The notes under the pieces are model-generated. The model was given only the letters and a program-made list of their open reading frames with translations. It was not told the DNA's origin and did not search any database. A stretch of DNA of 64,000 bases from CAYMZZ01 sp046297935 (GTDB lineage Bacteria; Bacteroidota; Bacteroidia; Chitinophagales; Chitinophagaceae): assembly GCA_046297935.1 (NCBI GenBank), contig JBKBHA010000002.1:310001-374000 (forward strand), in the 5' to 3' direction. Every line of letters starts with the position of its first letter. Position 1 is the stretch's first letter. The position numbers and the translations under genes were made by a program. Shown piece after piece: positions 1 to 6,908 of the stretch.

Positions 1-1
1 C

Positions 2-826
2 GACGATGATATCATTAGCATGGGTGGCACATTCCAGCGGCTGCACGATCAGGGTCACGATGTACACGTCGGATACCAGACATCTGGCAACATCGCCGTG
101 ACCGATGAGTTCGTTACCCGTTTTATCGACTTTGCGGTAGGATTCGAGCAGATTGCCGGCATCGACACGGCCAAATCTGAAAAAATTCTGGAAAACGTAC
201 GCAAATACATTCGTTCCAAAAAATCGAACCAGATCGATACGCCCATGATCCGAAACATGAAAGGATTGATCAGGCGTGGTGAAGCCAAAGCAACCTGTCA
301 CTATGTTGGCCTGAAGGATGAGAACATTCATTTCATGAATCTTCCCTTCTACGAAACCGGCACCATAGAAAAAAAGCCCATGGGCGAAAAGGATGTGAAG
401 ATCACCATGGAGCTGTTGAGGAAGATTAAACCACATCAGGTATACTGTGCCGGTGATTTTGCCGATCCGCATGGAACCCACATTGTTTGTTTCAATGTGG
501 TGCTGGAGGCGTTAAAGCGAATAAAAGCAGCCGGCGACGATTGGGTTGAGGATTGCTGGTTGTGGTTGTATAAAGGCGCCTGGCAGGAATGGAATATTGA
601 AGAAATTGAAATGGCCATACCCATGAGCCCTGAACAGGTAATAAAGAAGCGCCACGGCATTTTCATTCATCAGTCGCAAAAAGACATGGTTCCTTTTCAG
701 GGAAGTGATTCCCGAGAATTCTGGCAAAGAGCCGAAGAAAGAAACGCGGCAACAGCCAATTTATATGCTGATCTTGGCCTGACTCATTATGCAGCCATGG
801 AAGCTTTTGTACGATGGAAATATTAG
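2..826 (+). CDS. PIG-L/LmbE deacetylase domain, C-terminal part of a NagB-type fusion protein (5' truncated)
   Basis: The reading frame is open to the left edge and enters the window inside the metal-binding motif of PIG-L/LmbE deacetylases (the visible residues DDDIIS follow the usual AHP). A second metal motif, DPHGTH, lies about 155 residues in. In Bacteroidota this version of the domain (GGTFQRLHDQGHDVHVGYQTSGN) is normally the C-terminal half of a roughly 640-residue glucosamine-6-phosphate deaminase (NagB) protein, so the upstream half is probably NagB and lies outside the window. The deaminase converts glucosamine-6-phosphate to fructose-6-phosphate and ammonia. The role of the PIG-L half is inferred to be deacetylation of an amino sugar. 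An internal ATG at 20 is not the true start. The assignment to the family is firm; the fusion is inferred. Confidence 0.8.
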   Translation, partial: DDDIISMGGTFQRLHDQGHDVHVGYQTSGNIAVTDEFVTRFIDFAVGFEQIAGIDTAKSEKILENVRKYIRSKKSNQIDTPMIRNMKGLIRRGEAKATCHYVGLKDENIHFMNLPFYETGTIEKKPMGEKDVKITMELLRKIKPHQVYCAGDFADPHGTHIVCFNVVLEALKRIKAAGDDWVEDCWLWLYKGAWQEWNIEEIEMAIPMSPEQVIKKRHGIFIHQSQKDMVPFQGSDSREFWQRAEERNAATANLYADLGLTHYAAMEAFVRWKY

Positions 827-979
827 CCGTCGGCAAGCTGCTCTAAGTTGATAAAACGTACACGTTTTAGGCAGAAAACAAAACAGACCGGACCTGTGGG
901 TACAAATTGTCGATCGGTCGGGCCTCCATCCGGCTGAAGGAATGCTGTTCCCACCGGTTTGGTTCCTGACTGTGTTATT

Positions 980-2035
980 CTATTCTTCATTTTTCCCATC
1001 TGCAACTACATCAATCGGTTGGGTTGAGTCAATGAACTCATTCACGTAAATATTGTACAACAATACAATGTAGCTGACCAGTAAAGGACCAAAGACGAGT
1101 CCGATAAAACCAAACAGACCAAGACCTACAATCACACCAAGTACGGTGATGACGGGGTGCACATCACCCATCTTTTTCAGTAGCGTAATACGCGCCACAT
1201 AATCAATATTGCCAGTCACTACAATGCTATAAAGTAGTAGGCCCGTAGCAGGTCCGTTGTCGCCAATAGCGTAGGTATACACAACCAGTGGAACCCATAC
1301 TATCATGGTGCCTACCACGGGGAAAAAGGCAAACACGCCAGTAAGAAAGCCCCAAAGCCCCCACTCGCCGACTCCAAAAAGATAGTAACCGAGTGCAGCC
1401 GTAAGTCCCTGGATGATTGAAATCAGCGGTATACCGAGGGCGTTGGCTCTTACCATACGTTTGGTTTCCTGCGCCAGCATATTGATATTTTCCTGCTTCA
1501 ATGGAATGATCCGGTTAAGGTGTCGTTCCGACTCGGCTCCGTTTACCAGCATATAATAGAGCAGAAAAAGCATGATAGCCAAGTTGGTAATGAGAATGCC
1601 AGTGCTGTTCAGCAGCGAGGGTATTATAGAGGTAAGTTTGCCGATCGATTCTGAAAGCGTACTATCGGAAACCAGGTTAACGTTCCAGTTTTTTTGAATG
1701 GCATCAATGGAAGCCTTTGCCGAGTTGATGACCTGTTCAGGGTCGTTTAAAAAAGCATTCAGCTTTGGACTGATCAAGGTAGCAGCCAGGAAAACAGGTA
1801 GACCAATCAGCACAGTATAGTACAATATAAACATGCCCGCTGCCCAGCCTCTGCGCCATTTGCGATGAAAGATCAACTGAAAATATCGTGCACGACTAAG
1901 TATATACAAAGTGACGGCCCCCAGTATGCCCGGCAAAAACATGTAGAGTTCACGAATCACCAGAAAAAGCATGGTGATGATGATCGATAACAGCAGTAGT
2001 TGTTTGATCCGGTTGTTGAAACTTGGCATTGTCAT
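980..2035 (-). CDS. AI-2E/PerM family transporter
   Basis: A 351-residue polytopic membrane protein with the organisation of the AI-2E (YdiK/PerM/TqsA) family: two N-terminal helices, a soluble middle segment (about residues 95-150) and a C-terminal bundle rich in Gly and Phe (GVFAFFPVVGTMIVWVPLV, then GLFGFIGLVFGPLLVSY). These proteins are proposed exporters or sodium/proton antiporters; the substrate cannot be read from sequence. The start could also be the Met two residues in (2029). It is divergent from the next gene with about 65 bp between them, so the two promoters must lie there. Confidence 0.85.
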   Translation of the reverse strand: MTMPSFNNRIKQLLLLSIIITMLFLVIRELYMFLPGILGAVTLYILSRARYFQLIFHRKWRRGWAAGMFILYYTVLIGLPVFLAATLISPKLNAFLNDPEQVINSAKASIDAIQKNWNVNLVSDSTLSESIGKLTSIIPSLLNSTGILITNLAIMLFLLYYMLVNGAESERHLNRIIPLKQENINMLAQETKRMVRANALGIPLISIIQGLTAALGYYLFGVGEWGLWGFLTGVFAFFPVVGTMIVWVPLVVYTYAIGDNGPATGLLLYSIVVTGNIDYVARITLLKKMGDVHPVITVLGVIVGLGLFGFIGLVFGPLLVSYIVLLYNIYVNEFIDSTQPIDVVADGKNEE

Positions 2036-2099
2036 GGCACGAAGTTAGCAGTTTACTGATTGTCCGTTCAACCGGACAGTCCAAGTTAATTCCAAACTC

Positions 2100-3785
2100 A
2101 TGCCAGATAAAGCCACTATCGCCCGCTCGACCGACCAACCTCGCAGACCCAGAAAATGGGGGAAATGGATCGCCGTCCTGATACTCTCCGTTTTGCTGGG
2201 CGGCTTGTTGTTCTGGCTTTATTATCGAAAGCAAATCGTAAGAGAGCAATTGGAATCGGCAGTTTGGGATGGAACTGATGGACTTTACCAGATCAGCTAC
2301 GACGAGATGAGATTGGACGAATGGACTGGCCGAATCCAATTTAAAAATATACAACTCAATTACGATACCTCGCGATACAAAAGCCTTCGCGCTGAAAATC
2401 AGGCACCGCCTTTCCTGATGAGGATAAAAATTCCGAAATTGGAAATCAACGGGGTCGAAACTCCCCGCGCACTCCTTTCGCGCCAGTTAAAGGCCGACGA
2501 GATTCAGATACACCAACCCCAGGTTAACTGGATAGCTGTTGAAAAATCAGATACCGCTTCGTCAACATTCCCCAGCAACGAGGAATTGGTGGACGTACTT
2601 GGAAATCTGCGCTGGCTGCGCATAAACCGTATACAAATTCATGCCGGTGAGTTTGAGAAGACCAGGCTGGGTGAGATCAGAGATTCAATGCTGCTGACCG
2701 GAATATATCTGCGTCTTGATTCAATCGCCATAGACAGCAGTGAACAGTTTGATGCAGAAAGAATGCTTTTTGCTAAGGAGATTGACTTGGCTGTTAAGCA
2801 GTTCAACTGGCGGTCCTCCGATGGCTTGTATCGTTGCCAGATTGATAGTGCACGCATAGATTCCCGCGCTGAGCAACTTCAATTGGCTCGTTTCCGATGG
2901 CAACCGGTGCAGAATGAACTGGATTTTATGAAGGGGCAGCGGTTTGCCACTGACAGAATCAACGCCGAATTGCGTCAGTTGGTGTTGAGCGGTCTTCAGA
3001 TTCCAAAAATGTTGCGCGATAGTATCATGGCCGACAGTATTGGCATCGGTTCCGGCTTTGTTCTTCTGTACCGCGATTTAGGGCTTCCGCACGATGGTAA
3101 AAACCGGGTGGGTACCTATCCTCCGCAGCTCTTGAACAAACTGGGCAGTGTGATAGACATCCCTATTGTTGCAGGAAACAACCTGCTGATTGAATACAAA
3201 GAGCGGAATGCCGAAAACCGCAAAGCTGGCGCCGTACGTTTTGAACAAACCAGCTTCGAGATCATGAATCTATCAAACAACGGAAAGCCCGGCGATGGGA
3301 ATGAACCAATACAGTTGAATGCCGTTAGTCGTTTTATGGGCGTGTCAAACCTGAATGCGAAATGGAAGTTTAATATAGAGGGAAAGCCCGAGTTATTTTC
3401 AGTAGCCGGTGTGTTGGGCCCCATGCCGCGATCTTCTATCAACAAGTTAATTGAACCAATGGGTTCCGCCCGTATGGAAGACGGTGAAGTTCATTCGCTG
3501 CAGTTTAATTTCCTGGGAAATAATCACCGAATGTGGGGCAAATTGCAACTGCAGTACAAGGATCTGCGTATTTCACTTTTGCAACCTGCACCCGATAAAA
3601 AGCCATCGAAGAAATGGCTGGCAAGCCTGGCGGCCAATCTTTTTACCCGATCGTCGAATATGCCCGACAAAGGAGAGCCAGCTGAAGAATATGAGGTAGA
3701 AAACGAGCGAGATCCTCACCGTTCCATCTTTCACCTGATCTGGAAGTCTATTTTTGAAGGCATTAAGACTACAATGGGACGGTAG
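2100..3785 (+). CDS. Membrane-anchored AsmA-like protein, uncharacterised
   Basis: A 561-residue protein with a basic N-terminus, one transmembrane helix at about residues 23-43 and a long periplasmic remainder. The segment after the helix (DGLYQISYDEMRLDEWTGRI and so on) repeats short beta-type statements of the kind 'LRINRIQIHAGEF', which is typical of AsmA/DUF748/TamB-like proteins that bridge the envelope. That resemblance is a matter of pattern and not a firm family match. AsmA-like proteins are thought to help move lipids between membranes. It stands alone between a divergent permease gene and a convergent lipoprotein gene. Confidence 0.6.
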   Translation: MPDKATIARSTDQPRRPRKWGKWIAVLILSVLLGGLLFWLYYRKQIVREQLESAVWDGTDGLYQISYDEMRLDEWTGRIQFKNIQLNYDTSRYKSLRAENQAPPFLMRIKIPKLEINGVETPRALLSRQLKADEIQIHQPQVNWIAVEKSDTASSTFPSNEELVDVLGNLRWLRINRIQIHAGEFEKTRLGEIRDSMLLTGIYLRLDSIAIDSSEQFDAERMLFAKEIDLAVKQFNWRSSDGLYRCQIDSARIDSRAEQLQLARFRWQPVQNELDFMKGQRFATDRINAELRQLVLSGLQIPKMLRDSIMADSIGIGSGFVLLYRDLGLPHDGKNRVGTYPPQLLNKLGSVIDIPIVAGNNLLIEYKERNAENRKAGAVRFEQTSFEIMNLSNNGKPGDGNEPIQLNAVSRFMGVSNLNAKWKFNIEGKPELFSVAGVLGPMPRSSINKLIEPMGSARMEDGEVHSLQFNFLGNNHRMWGKLQLQYKDLRISLLQPAPDKKPSKKWLASLAANLFTRSSNMPDKGEPAEEYEVENERDPHRSIFHLIWKSIFEGIKTTMGR

Positions 3786-3865
3786 CTGTGTCCGGCAAAT
3801 CATTCAGCATCCAGTCGGGAGCAAACGGAGAATGCCGCAACCACTCGCTCCCGCTGGGATGGCCA

Positions 3866-4429
3866 TTATTGGAGGGTCATCAATCCCGTTAGTTCGCGAC
3901 GGTTGATGGCACGTGGTAATTCGAGCAGAAGTTGTTTTTCATTGACCCCCTTCACCAGATAGGAATAGGTCACTTCCATAGGTTCACCTCCGAAACTGAG
4001 TTCCGGGTCTTTAAAGCTTACCCGAATGCGAACGCCTGGCTTTTCATCATCCCTGGCTGTTTCATCAACCACCCATTTGCTGGCATAGGGTTTACCCTTC
4101 GACAGCACCGTGCCGCTGGTATCGTTTCCAAATTCCATCGACCATTGATTCAATTCCCGCAACACTCCAAGAACCATTTTGTCATCCTTGTAGTTGTCAG
4201 CCGTACTGTCAATCCAATCCATCTCGGTCTTGCCATTGACTGTAAGTGCACTATAGAATCCAACTTTTTCGACCGATAGTTTTTTGCCTTTTATAAATGC
4301 TTCCACCTGCTTTGCAGATGCAGGCGGATCAGGCAGCGTTGCCAAAGTACCATTGCTGCAGGCTGCCAGTATCAACGATACCAGCGTTATAGAAAAAGTT
4401 GTACGGAAAAGAGTGATTTTTTGGAACAT
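3866..4429 (-). CDS. Hypothetical lipoprotein
   Basis: A 187-residue protein with a signal sequence ending in a lipobox (LILAAC, Cys at about residue 23), so it should be lipidated and exported to the envelope. I do not recognise the mature domain. It is mostly polar with alternating charged strands (GVRIRVSFKDPELSFGGEPM) and no obvious catalytic motif. It lies directly downstream, in transcription order, of the GIY-YIG array on the same strand, with about 110 bp between them, but has no functional link that I can see. Confidence 0.7.
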   Translation of the reverse strand: MFQKITLFRTTFSITLVSLILAACSNGTLATLPDPPASAKQVEAFIKGKKLSVEKVGFYSALTVNGKTEMDWIDSTADNYKDDKMVLGVLRELNQWSMEFGNDTSGTVLSKGKPYASKWVVDETARDDEKPGVRIRVSFKDPELSFGGEPMEVTYSYLVKGVNEKQLLLELPRAINRRELTGLMTLQ

Positions 4430-4502
4430 GGTCGGTGGTTTGGTTAGGCTATAAAAATAACGCGACCCGCTTCCCCCCTAATACCGTGTCGAGGGTATTT
4501 AT

Positions 4503-4557
4503 GTCAGGATTCAAACCTGAAACCTCCCCGACCTGTGGTCGGGGTGCTCTATTTAGT
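4503..4557 (-). pseudogene. tRNA-Arg-like 3' fragment, copy 1 (truncated at the T-arm)
   Basis: On the minus strand the sequence follows tRNA-Arg(ACG) from the D-loop (AATAGAGC) to the end of the T-stem (CAGGTTTGAATCCTGAC). The anticodon arm is replaced by a 19-nt perfect hairpin, CCCCGACCACAGGTCGGGG. The 5' acceptor strand and the 5' D-stem strand are absent, because GIY-YIG coding sequence stands there. The 3' acceptor strand is also lost: the match stops at 4503. It cannot fold as a normal tRNA and is the outer boundary of the array. Confidence 0.75.
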
Positions 4558-4800
4558 CGAAAACAATGCCTCAATTCTTTTTCTGCTTTTCCATCGCTTA
4601 ATTTGTCGTTCACGCTGATAAGCTTCTGACTTTGAACTATAATTTTCTCGATAGACGATCTGCCAGTCTTTAGCTTTAGAAGTGAAATGGCGGTGGCGAG
4701 CTAAATGTTTTTCAAGTCGCTCTTCGGCACTTAAAGTTGTCGACCCGACATAATATCGGTCGAGAGTCGTCGAATATAAAATATACACACACGCTGCCAT
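4549..4800 (-). CDS. GIY-YIG endonuclease domain protein, copy 1
   Basis: An 83-residue stand-alone GIY-YIG nuclease of the YhbQ/URI-like group. The two sequence halves of the family signature are VYI (residues 5-7) and YVG (17-19), followed by RLEKHLARH, a tyrosine-containing IVYRE segment and the likely metal-binding Glu in SEAYQRERQIKRWKS. Family members cut DNA; small versions like this are of unknown role. The ATG lies about 12 nt beyond the terminator of the upstream tRNA-like unit and no promoter is visible, so expression would depend on read-through. The TAG stop is supplied by D-loop-derived sequence (ACTAAATAG). Copy 2 differs by one synonymous change and a Lys-to-Glu change at the last residue. 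Confidence 0.85.
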   Translation of the reverse strand: MAACVYILYSTTLDRYYVGSTTLSAEERLEKHLARHRHFTSKAKDWQIVYRENYSSKSEAYQRERQIKRWKSRKRIEALFSTK

Positions 4801-4811
4801 CGCCCATTAAC

Positions 4812-4843
4812 AAAAAAAGACAACCCGGTGATGGATTGTCTTT
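4812..4843 (-). terminator. Intrinsic terminator after tRNA-like copy 2
   Basis: On the minus strand AAAGACAA and TTGTCTTT form an 8-bp stem around a 12-nt loop and run into further T residues. The same element follows the real tRNA-Arg, so it was copied with the unit. It sits just before the start codon of GIY-YIG copy 1. Confidence 0.8.
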
Positions 4844-4844
4844 G

Positions 4845-4906
4845 TGACCTCGTCAGGATTCAAACCTGAAACCTCCCCGACCGGTGGTCGGGGTGCTCTA
4901 TTCAGT
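4845..4906 (-). pseudogene. tRNA-Arg-like 3' portion, copy 2 (complete 3' acceptor, remodelled anticodon arm)
   Basis: This copy matches tRNA-Arg(ACG) from the D-loop through the T-arm, 3' acceptor strand (CGAGGTC) and discriminator A, then continues into the same terminator. The anticodon arm is again replaced by a 19-nt perfect hairpin (CCCCGACCACCGGTCGGGG), two nucleotides longer than the normal arm and lacking U33. There is no 5' acceptor strand to pair with the 3' one. I read it as a non-decoding tRNA mimic and not a functional tRNA. Confidence 0.75.
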
Positions 4907-5249
4907 CGAAAACAATGCCTCAATTCTTTTTCTGCTTTTCCATCGCTTAATTTGTCGTTCACGCTGATAAGCTTCTGACTTTGAACTATAATTTTCTCGA
5001 TAGACGATCTGCCAGTCTTTAGCTNNNNNNNNNNNNNNNNNNNNNNNNNNNNNNNNNNNNNNNNNNNNNNNNNNNNNNNNNNNNNNNNNNNNNNNNNNNN
5101 NNNNNNNNNNNNNNNNNNNNNNNNTTAGAAGTGAAATGGCGGTGGCGAGCTAAATGTTTTTCAAGTCGCTCTTCGGCACTTAAAGTTGTCGACCCGACAT
5201 AATATCGGTCGAGAGTCGTCGAATATAGAATATACACACACGCTGCCAT
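4898..5249 (-). CDS. GIY-YIG endonuclease domain protein, copy 2 (interrupted by scaffold gap)
   Basis: This is the second copy of the small GIY-YIG gene. Coding sequence runs from the ATG at 5249 to the gap and resumes at 5024, ending at TAG 4898. Removing the 100 N gives exactly 252 nt, the length of copy 1, in frame and with no base missing or repeated at the join. It is therefore probably intact in the genome, or the gap hides a whole number of further units. The ATG is about 12 nt after the T-run of the tRNA-Arg terminator, and the stop codon lies in ACTGAATAG, the D-loop sequence of the tRNA. Confidence 0.75.
5025..5124. other. Scaffold gap (100 N) inside a tandem repeat
   Basis: There are exactly 100 N, the conventional placeholder for a gap of unknown size. 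The bases on either side (ending in agct and resuming with ttagaa) are directly adjacent in copy 1 (4671-4680). The placeholder therefore stands for zero bases or for one or more whole 349-bp units. Confidence 0.95.
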
Positions 5250-5260
5250 CGCCCATTAAC

Positions 5261-5292
5261 AAAAAAAGACAACCCGGTGATGGATTGTCTTT
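5261..5292 (-). terminator. Intrinsic terminator of tRNA-Arg(ACG)
   Basis: On the minus strand, directly after the tRNA, AAAGACAA and TTGTCTTT pair around a 12-nt loop and are followed by a T-run of about seven. It separates the tRNA from GIY-YIG copy 2, so nuclease expression would need termination to be incomplete. Confidence 0.8.
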
Positions 5293-5293
5293 G

Positions 5294-5367
5294 TGACCTC
5301 GTCAGGATTCAAACCTGAAACCTTCTGATCCGTAGTCAGATGCTCTATTCAGTTGAGCTACGAGGCC
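5294..5367 (-). tRNA. tRNA-Arg (anticodon ACG)
   Basis: A complete cloverleaf can be folded on the minus strand. The acceptor is GGCCTCG/CGAGGTC with one G-U pair, the D-stem GCTC/GAGC, the anticodon arm TCTGA-CTACGGA-TCAGA (anticodon ACG), a 5-nt variable region, the T-stem TCAGG/CCTGA, and the discriminator A. CCA is not encoded. The D-loop (AACTGAATA) has GA where GG is usual and the T-loop is TTTGAAT, so the normal G19-C56 contact appears replaced by A19-U56. ACG is modified to ICG and reads CGU/CGC/CGA codons. It is the intact head of the GIY-YIG array. Confidence 0.95.
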
Positions 5368-5382
5368 AATATTTTTAAAACC

Positions 5383-5405
5383 CTATTCAGTTGAGCTACG
5401 AGGCC
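5383..5405 (-). pseudogene. Orphan 23-nt 5' end of tRNA-Arg
   Basis: A second copy of the tRNA 5' acceptor strand, D-stem and D-loop, ending exactly at the D-loop sequence CTGAATAG, lies 15 nt upstream of the intact tRNA in the same orientation. Nothing downstream of that point matches the tRNA. It looks like the 5' stump of the original gene, left when a new tRNA copy with its GIY-YIG unit entered at the D-loop. Confidence 0.8.
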
Positions 5406-5438
5406 GTTGGCCGCCTTGTTCTTTGCCGAAACGGGACG

Positions 5439-5469
5439 CAAAAATAAAGGAAAATGGATTGATACCAAA
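5439..5469 (-). promoter_or_regulatory. Bacteroidota housekeeping promoter of the tRNA-Arg locus
   Basis: On the minus strand there is a TTTG box (5469-5466), exactly 19 nt, then TATTTTTG (5446-5439), matching the Bacteroidota TTTG-N19-TAnnTTTG consensus without a mismatch. Predicted transcription starts just upstream of the orphan tRNA 5' end, so that stump is transcribed together with the full tRNA. Confidence 0.75.
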
Positions 5470-5564
5470 AACAAATGGCCATTCTTTTTTGCAAATATTC
5501 TACAGGCGGTAGGTTGAAAATGAACGGTTTCGTTAGTTTTATCGCTCATTTTCCAACGAACAAT

Positions 5565-6878
5565 ATGAAACTAAAAGCACTAATCCCTGTTCTCCTGCTT
5601 GCTACCATCGGCAGGGGCCAGATGAAAGCCGACGATGTTCACAGCTTTACGCTGAAAAACGGTATGAAATTCCTGGTGATAGAGGACTTTTCTATTCCCA
5701 ACGCGAATATGTACCTGTTCTACAGGGTAGGTTCCCGAAACGAATACCAGGGCATCACGGGCCTGTCGCACTTTTTTGAACATATGATGTTCAATGGTGC
5801 AAAAAAATATGGCCCGAAGGAGTTTGACCGCACGATGGAATTCAACGGCGGAGCAAACAATGCCTACACAACAAACGACGTGACGGTATACACGGACTGG
5901 TTTCCGGCTTCCGCCACAGAAGTGATCTTCGATCTTGAGTCAGACAGAATAGCCAGCCTTAGCATTGACCCCAAGATGGTGGAAAGTGAGCGTGGCGTGG
6001 TTATATCGGAACGTAGCACCGGTCTTGAAAACTCACCCTGGCGGTTGTTGATTCAGTCGATAGAGGGCGTAGCATTTCAGGAACATCCCTACCATTGGCC
6101 GGTGATAGGATATGAAGATGACATGAAGAACTGGAAACAGGAAGATCTGGAACGTTATTTCCGTACATACTACGCGCCCAATAACTGCGTGGTAGTGGTT
6201 TCAGGAGCTATTAAAACAGAGGAAGTGCGTCGTTTGGCAGAGAAGTACCTGGAGCCAATTCCTGCTCAACCGGCTCCGCCACCTGTACACATTGTAGAGC
6301 CCATACAAACTGGCGAACGCCGCATTACTGTACAAAAAGATGTGGCCAGCCAGTACCTCGGTATTGCTTATAAAACACCCAACACGAAAGATTCCGATTA
6401 TTATGCGCTTACACTGCTGGCCGATATCCTGGGCAGTGGCAATAGTTCCCGGCTGTACTCATCGTTGGTAGATCAGCAGCAATTGGCAACCAGCATCTTT
6501 GTCAATTTCGGCGAAAGCTTTGACCCTATGTTATTTGGTATTTACGCTGTTGCCGGTCGCAACATATCGGCAGAAAAGCTGGAACAGGCAATTTACGTTG
6601 AACTCGATAAGATCGTGAAAGATGGAATAACTGCCCAGGAACTCGAAAAAGTTCAAAACCGGAAAATAATGGAGTTCTACAATCAAATTGAAACCATCAA
6701 CGGTAAATCGAATAATATTGGCACCTATGAAGTGTTCTTTGGAGACTATCGAAAAATGTTTGATGCACCCCGGCTTTTCAATGAAGTAACTGTAGCCGAC
6801 ATACAGCGGGTGGCAGCAAAGTATTTTAAGAAGTCGACCCGCACTGTGGGAATTCTGAAAAAAAATACGGAAGAGTAA
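5565..6878 (+). CDS. M16 family zinc peptidase, catalytic subunit
   Basis: A peptidase M16 (insulinase/pitrilysin) protein of about 437 residues. The inverted zinc motif is visible as HFFEH, followed about 75 residues later by the ESERGVVISE segment that supplies the third zinc ligand. I place the start at ATG 5565, since the protein then begins MKLKALIPVLLLATIGRGQ, a signal peptide; a longer frame begins at 5475. The next gene, 30 bp downstream, encodes the partner without a zinc motif. In Bacteroidota such pairs are heterodimeric periplasmic or envelope peptidases that degrade peptides. Confidence 0.9.
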   Translation: MKLKALIPVLLLATIGRGQMKADDVHSFTLKNGMKFLVIEDFSIPNANMYLFYRVGSRNEYQGITGLSHFFEHMMFNGAKKYGPKEFDRTMEFNGGANNAYTTNDVTVYTDWFPASATEVIFDLESDRIASLSIDPKMVESERGVVISERSTGLENSPWRLLIQSIEGVAFQEHPYHWPVIGYEDDMKNWKQEDLERYFRTYYAPNNCVVVVSGAIKTEEVRRLAEKYLEPIPAQPAPPPVHIVEPIQTGERRITVQKDVASQYLGIAYKTPNTKDSDYYALTLLADILGSGNSSRLYSSLVDQQQLATSIFVNFGESFDPMLFGIYAVAGRNISAEKLEQAIYVELDKIVKDGITAQELEKVQNRKIMEFYNQIETINGKSNNIGTYEVFFGDYRKMFDAPRLFNEVTVADIQRVAAKYFKKSTRTVGILKKNTEE

Positions 6879-6908
6879 TCCTAATTCAACAAGCCTATTA
6901 TTTCTGAT

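Larger units (their letters stand above)
4503..5300 (-). repeat. Tandem array of 349-bp units: tRNA-like 3' part + terminator + GIY-YIG gene
   Basis: Two units are present, 4503-4851 and 4852-5300, the second containing 100 N. With the N run removed both are 349 bp and differ at about three positions. On the minus strand each unit contains a GIY-YIG gene whose stop codon lies in a tRNA D-loop sequence, followed by a tRNA-like anticodon arm and T-arm. The next unit upstream joins through the intact tRNA-Arg, which ends in the same acceptor and terminator sequence. The near identity implies recent duplication. The true copy number is unknown because the assembly gap falls inside a unit. Confidence 0.9.

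Noticed and set aside
4845..4906. Second functional tRNA gene
   Set aside because: The 5' acceptor and 5' D-stem strands are missing and the anticodon arm lacks U33 and is two nucleotides too long.
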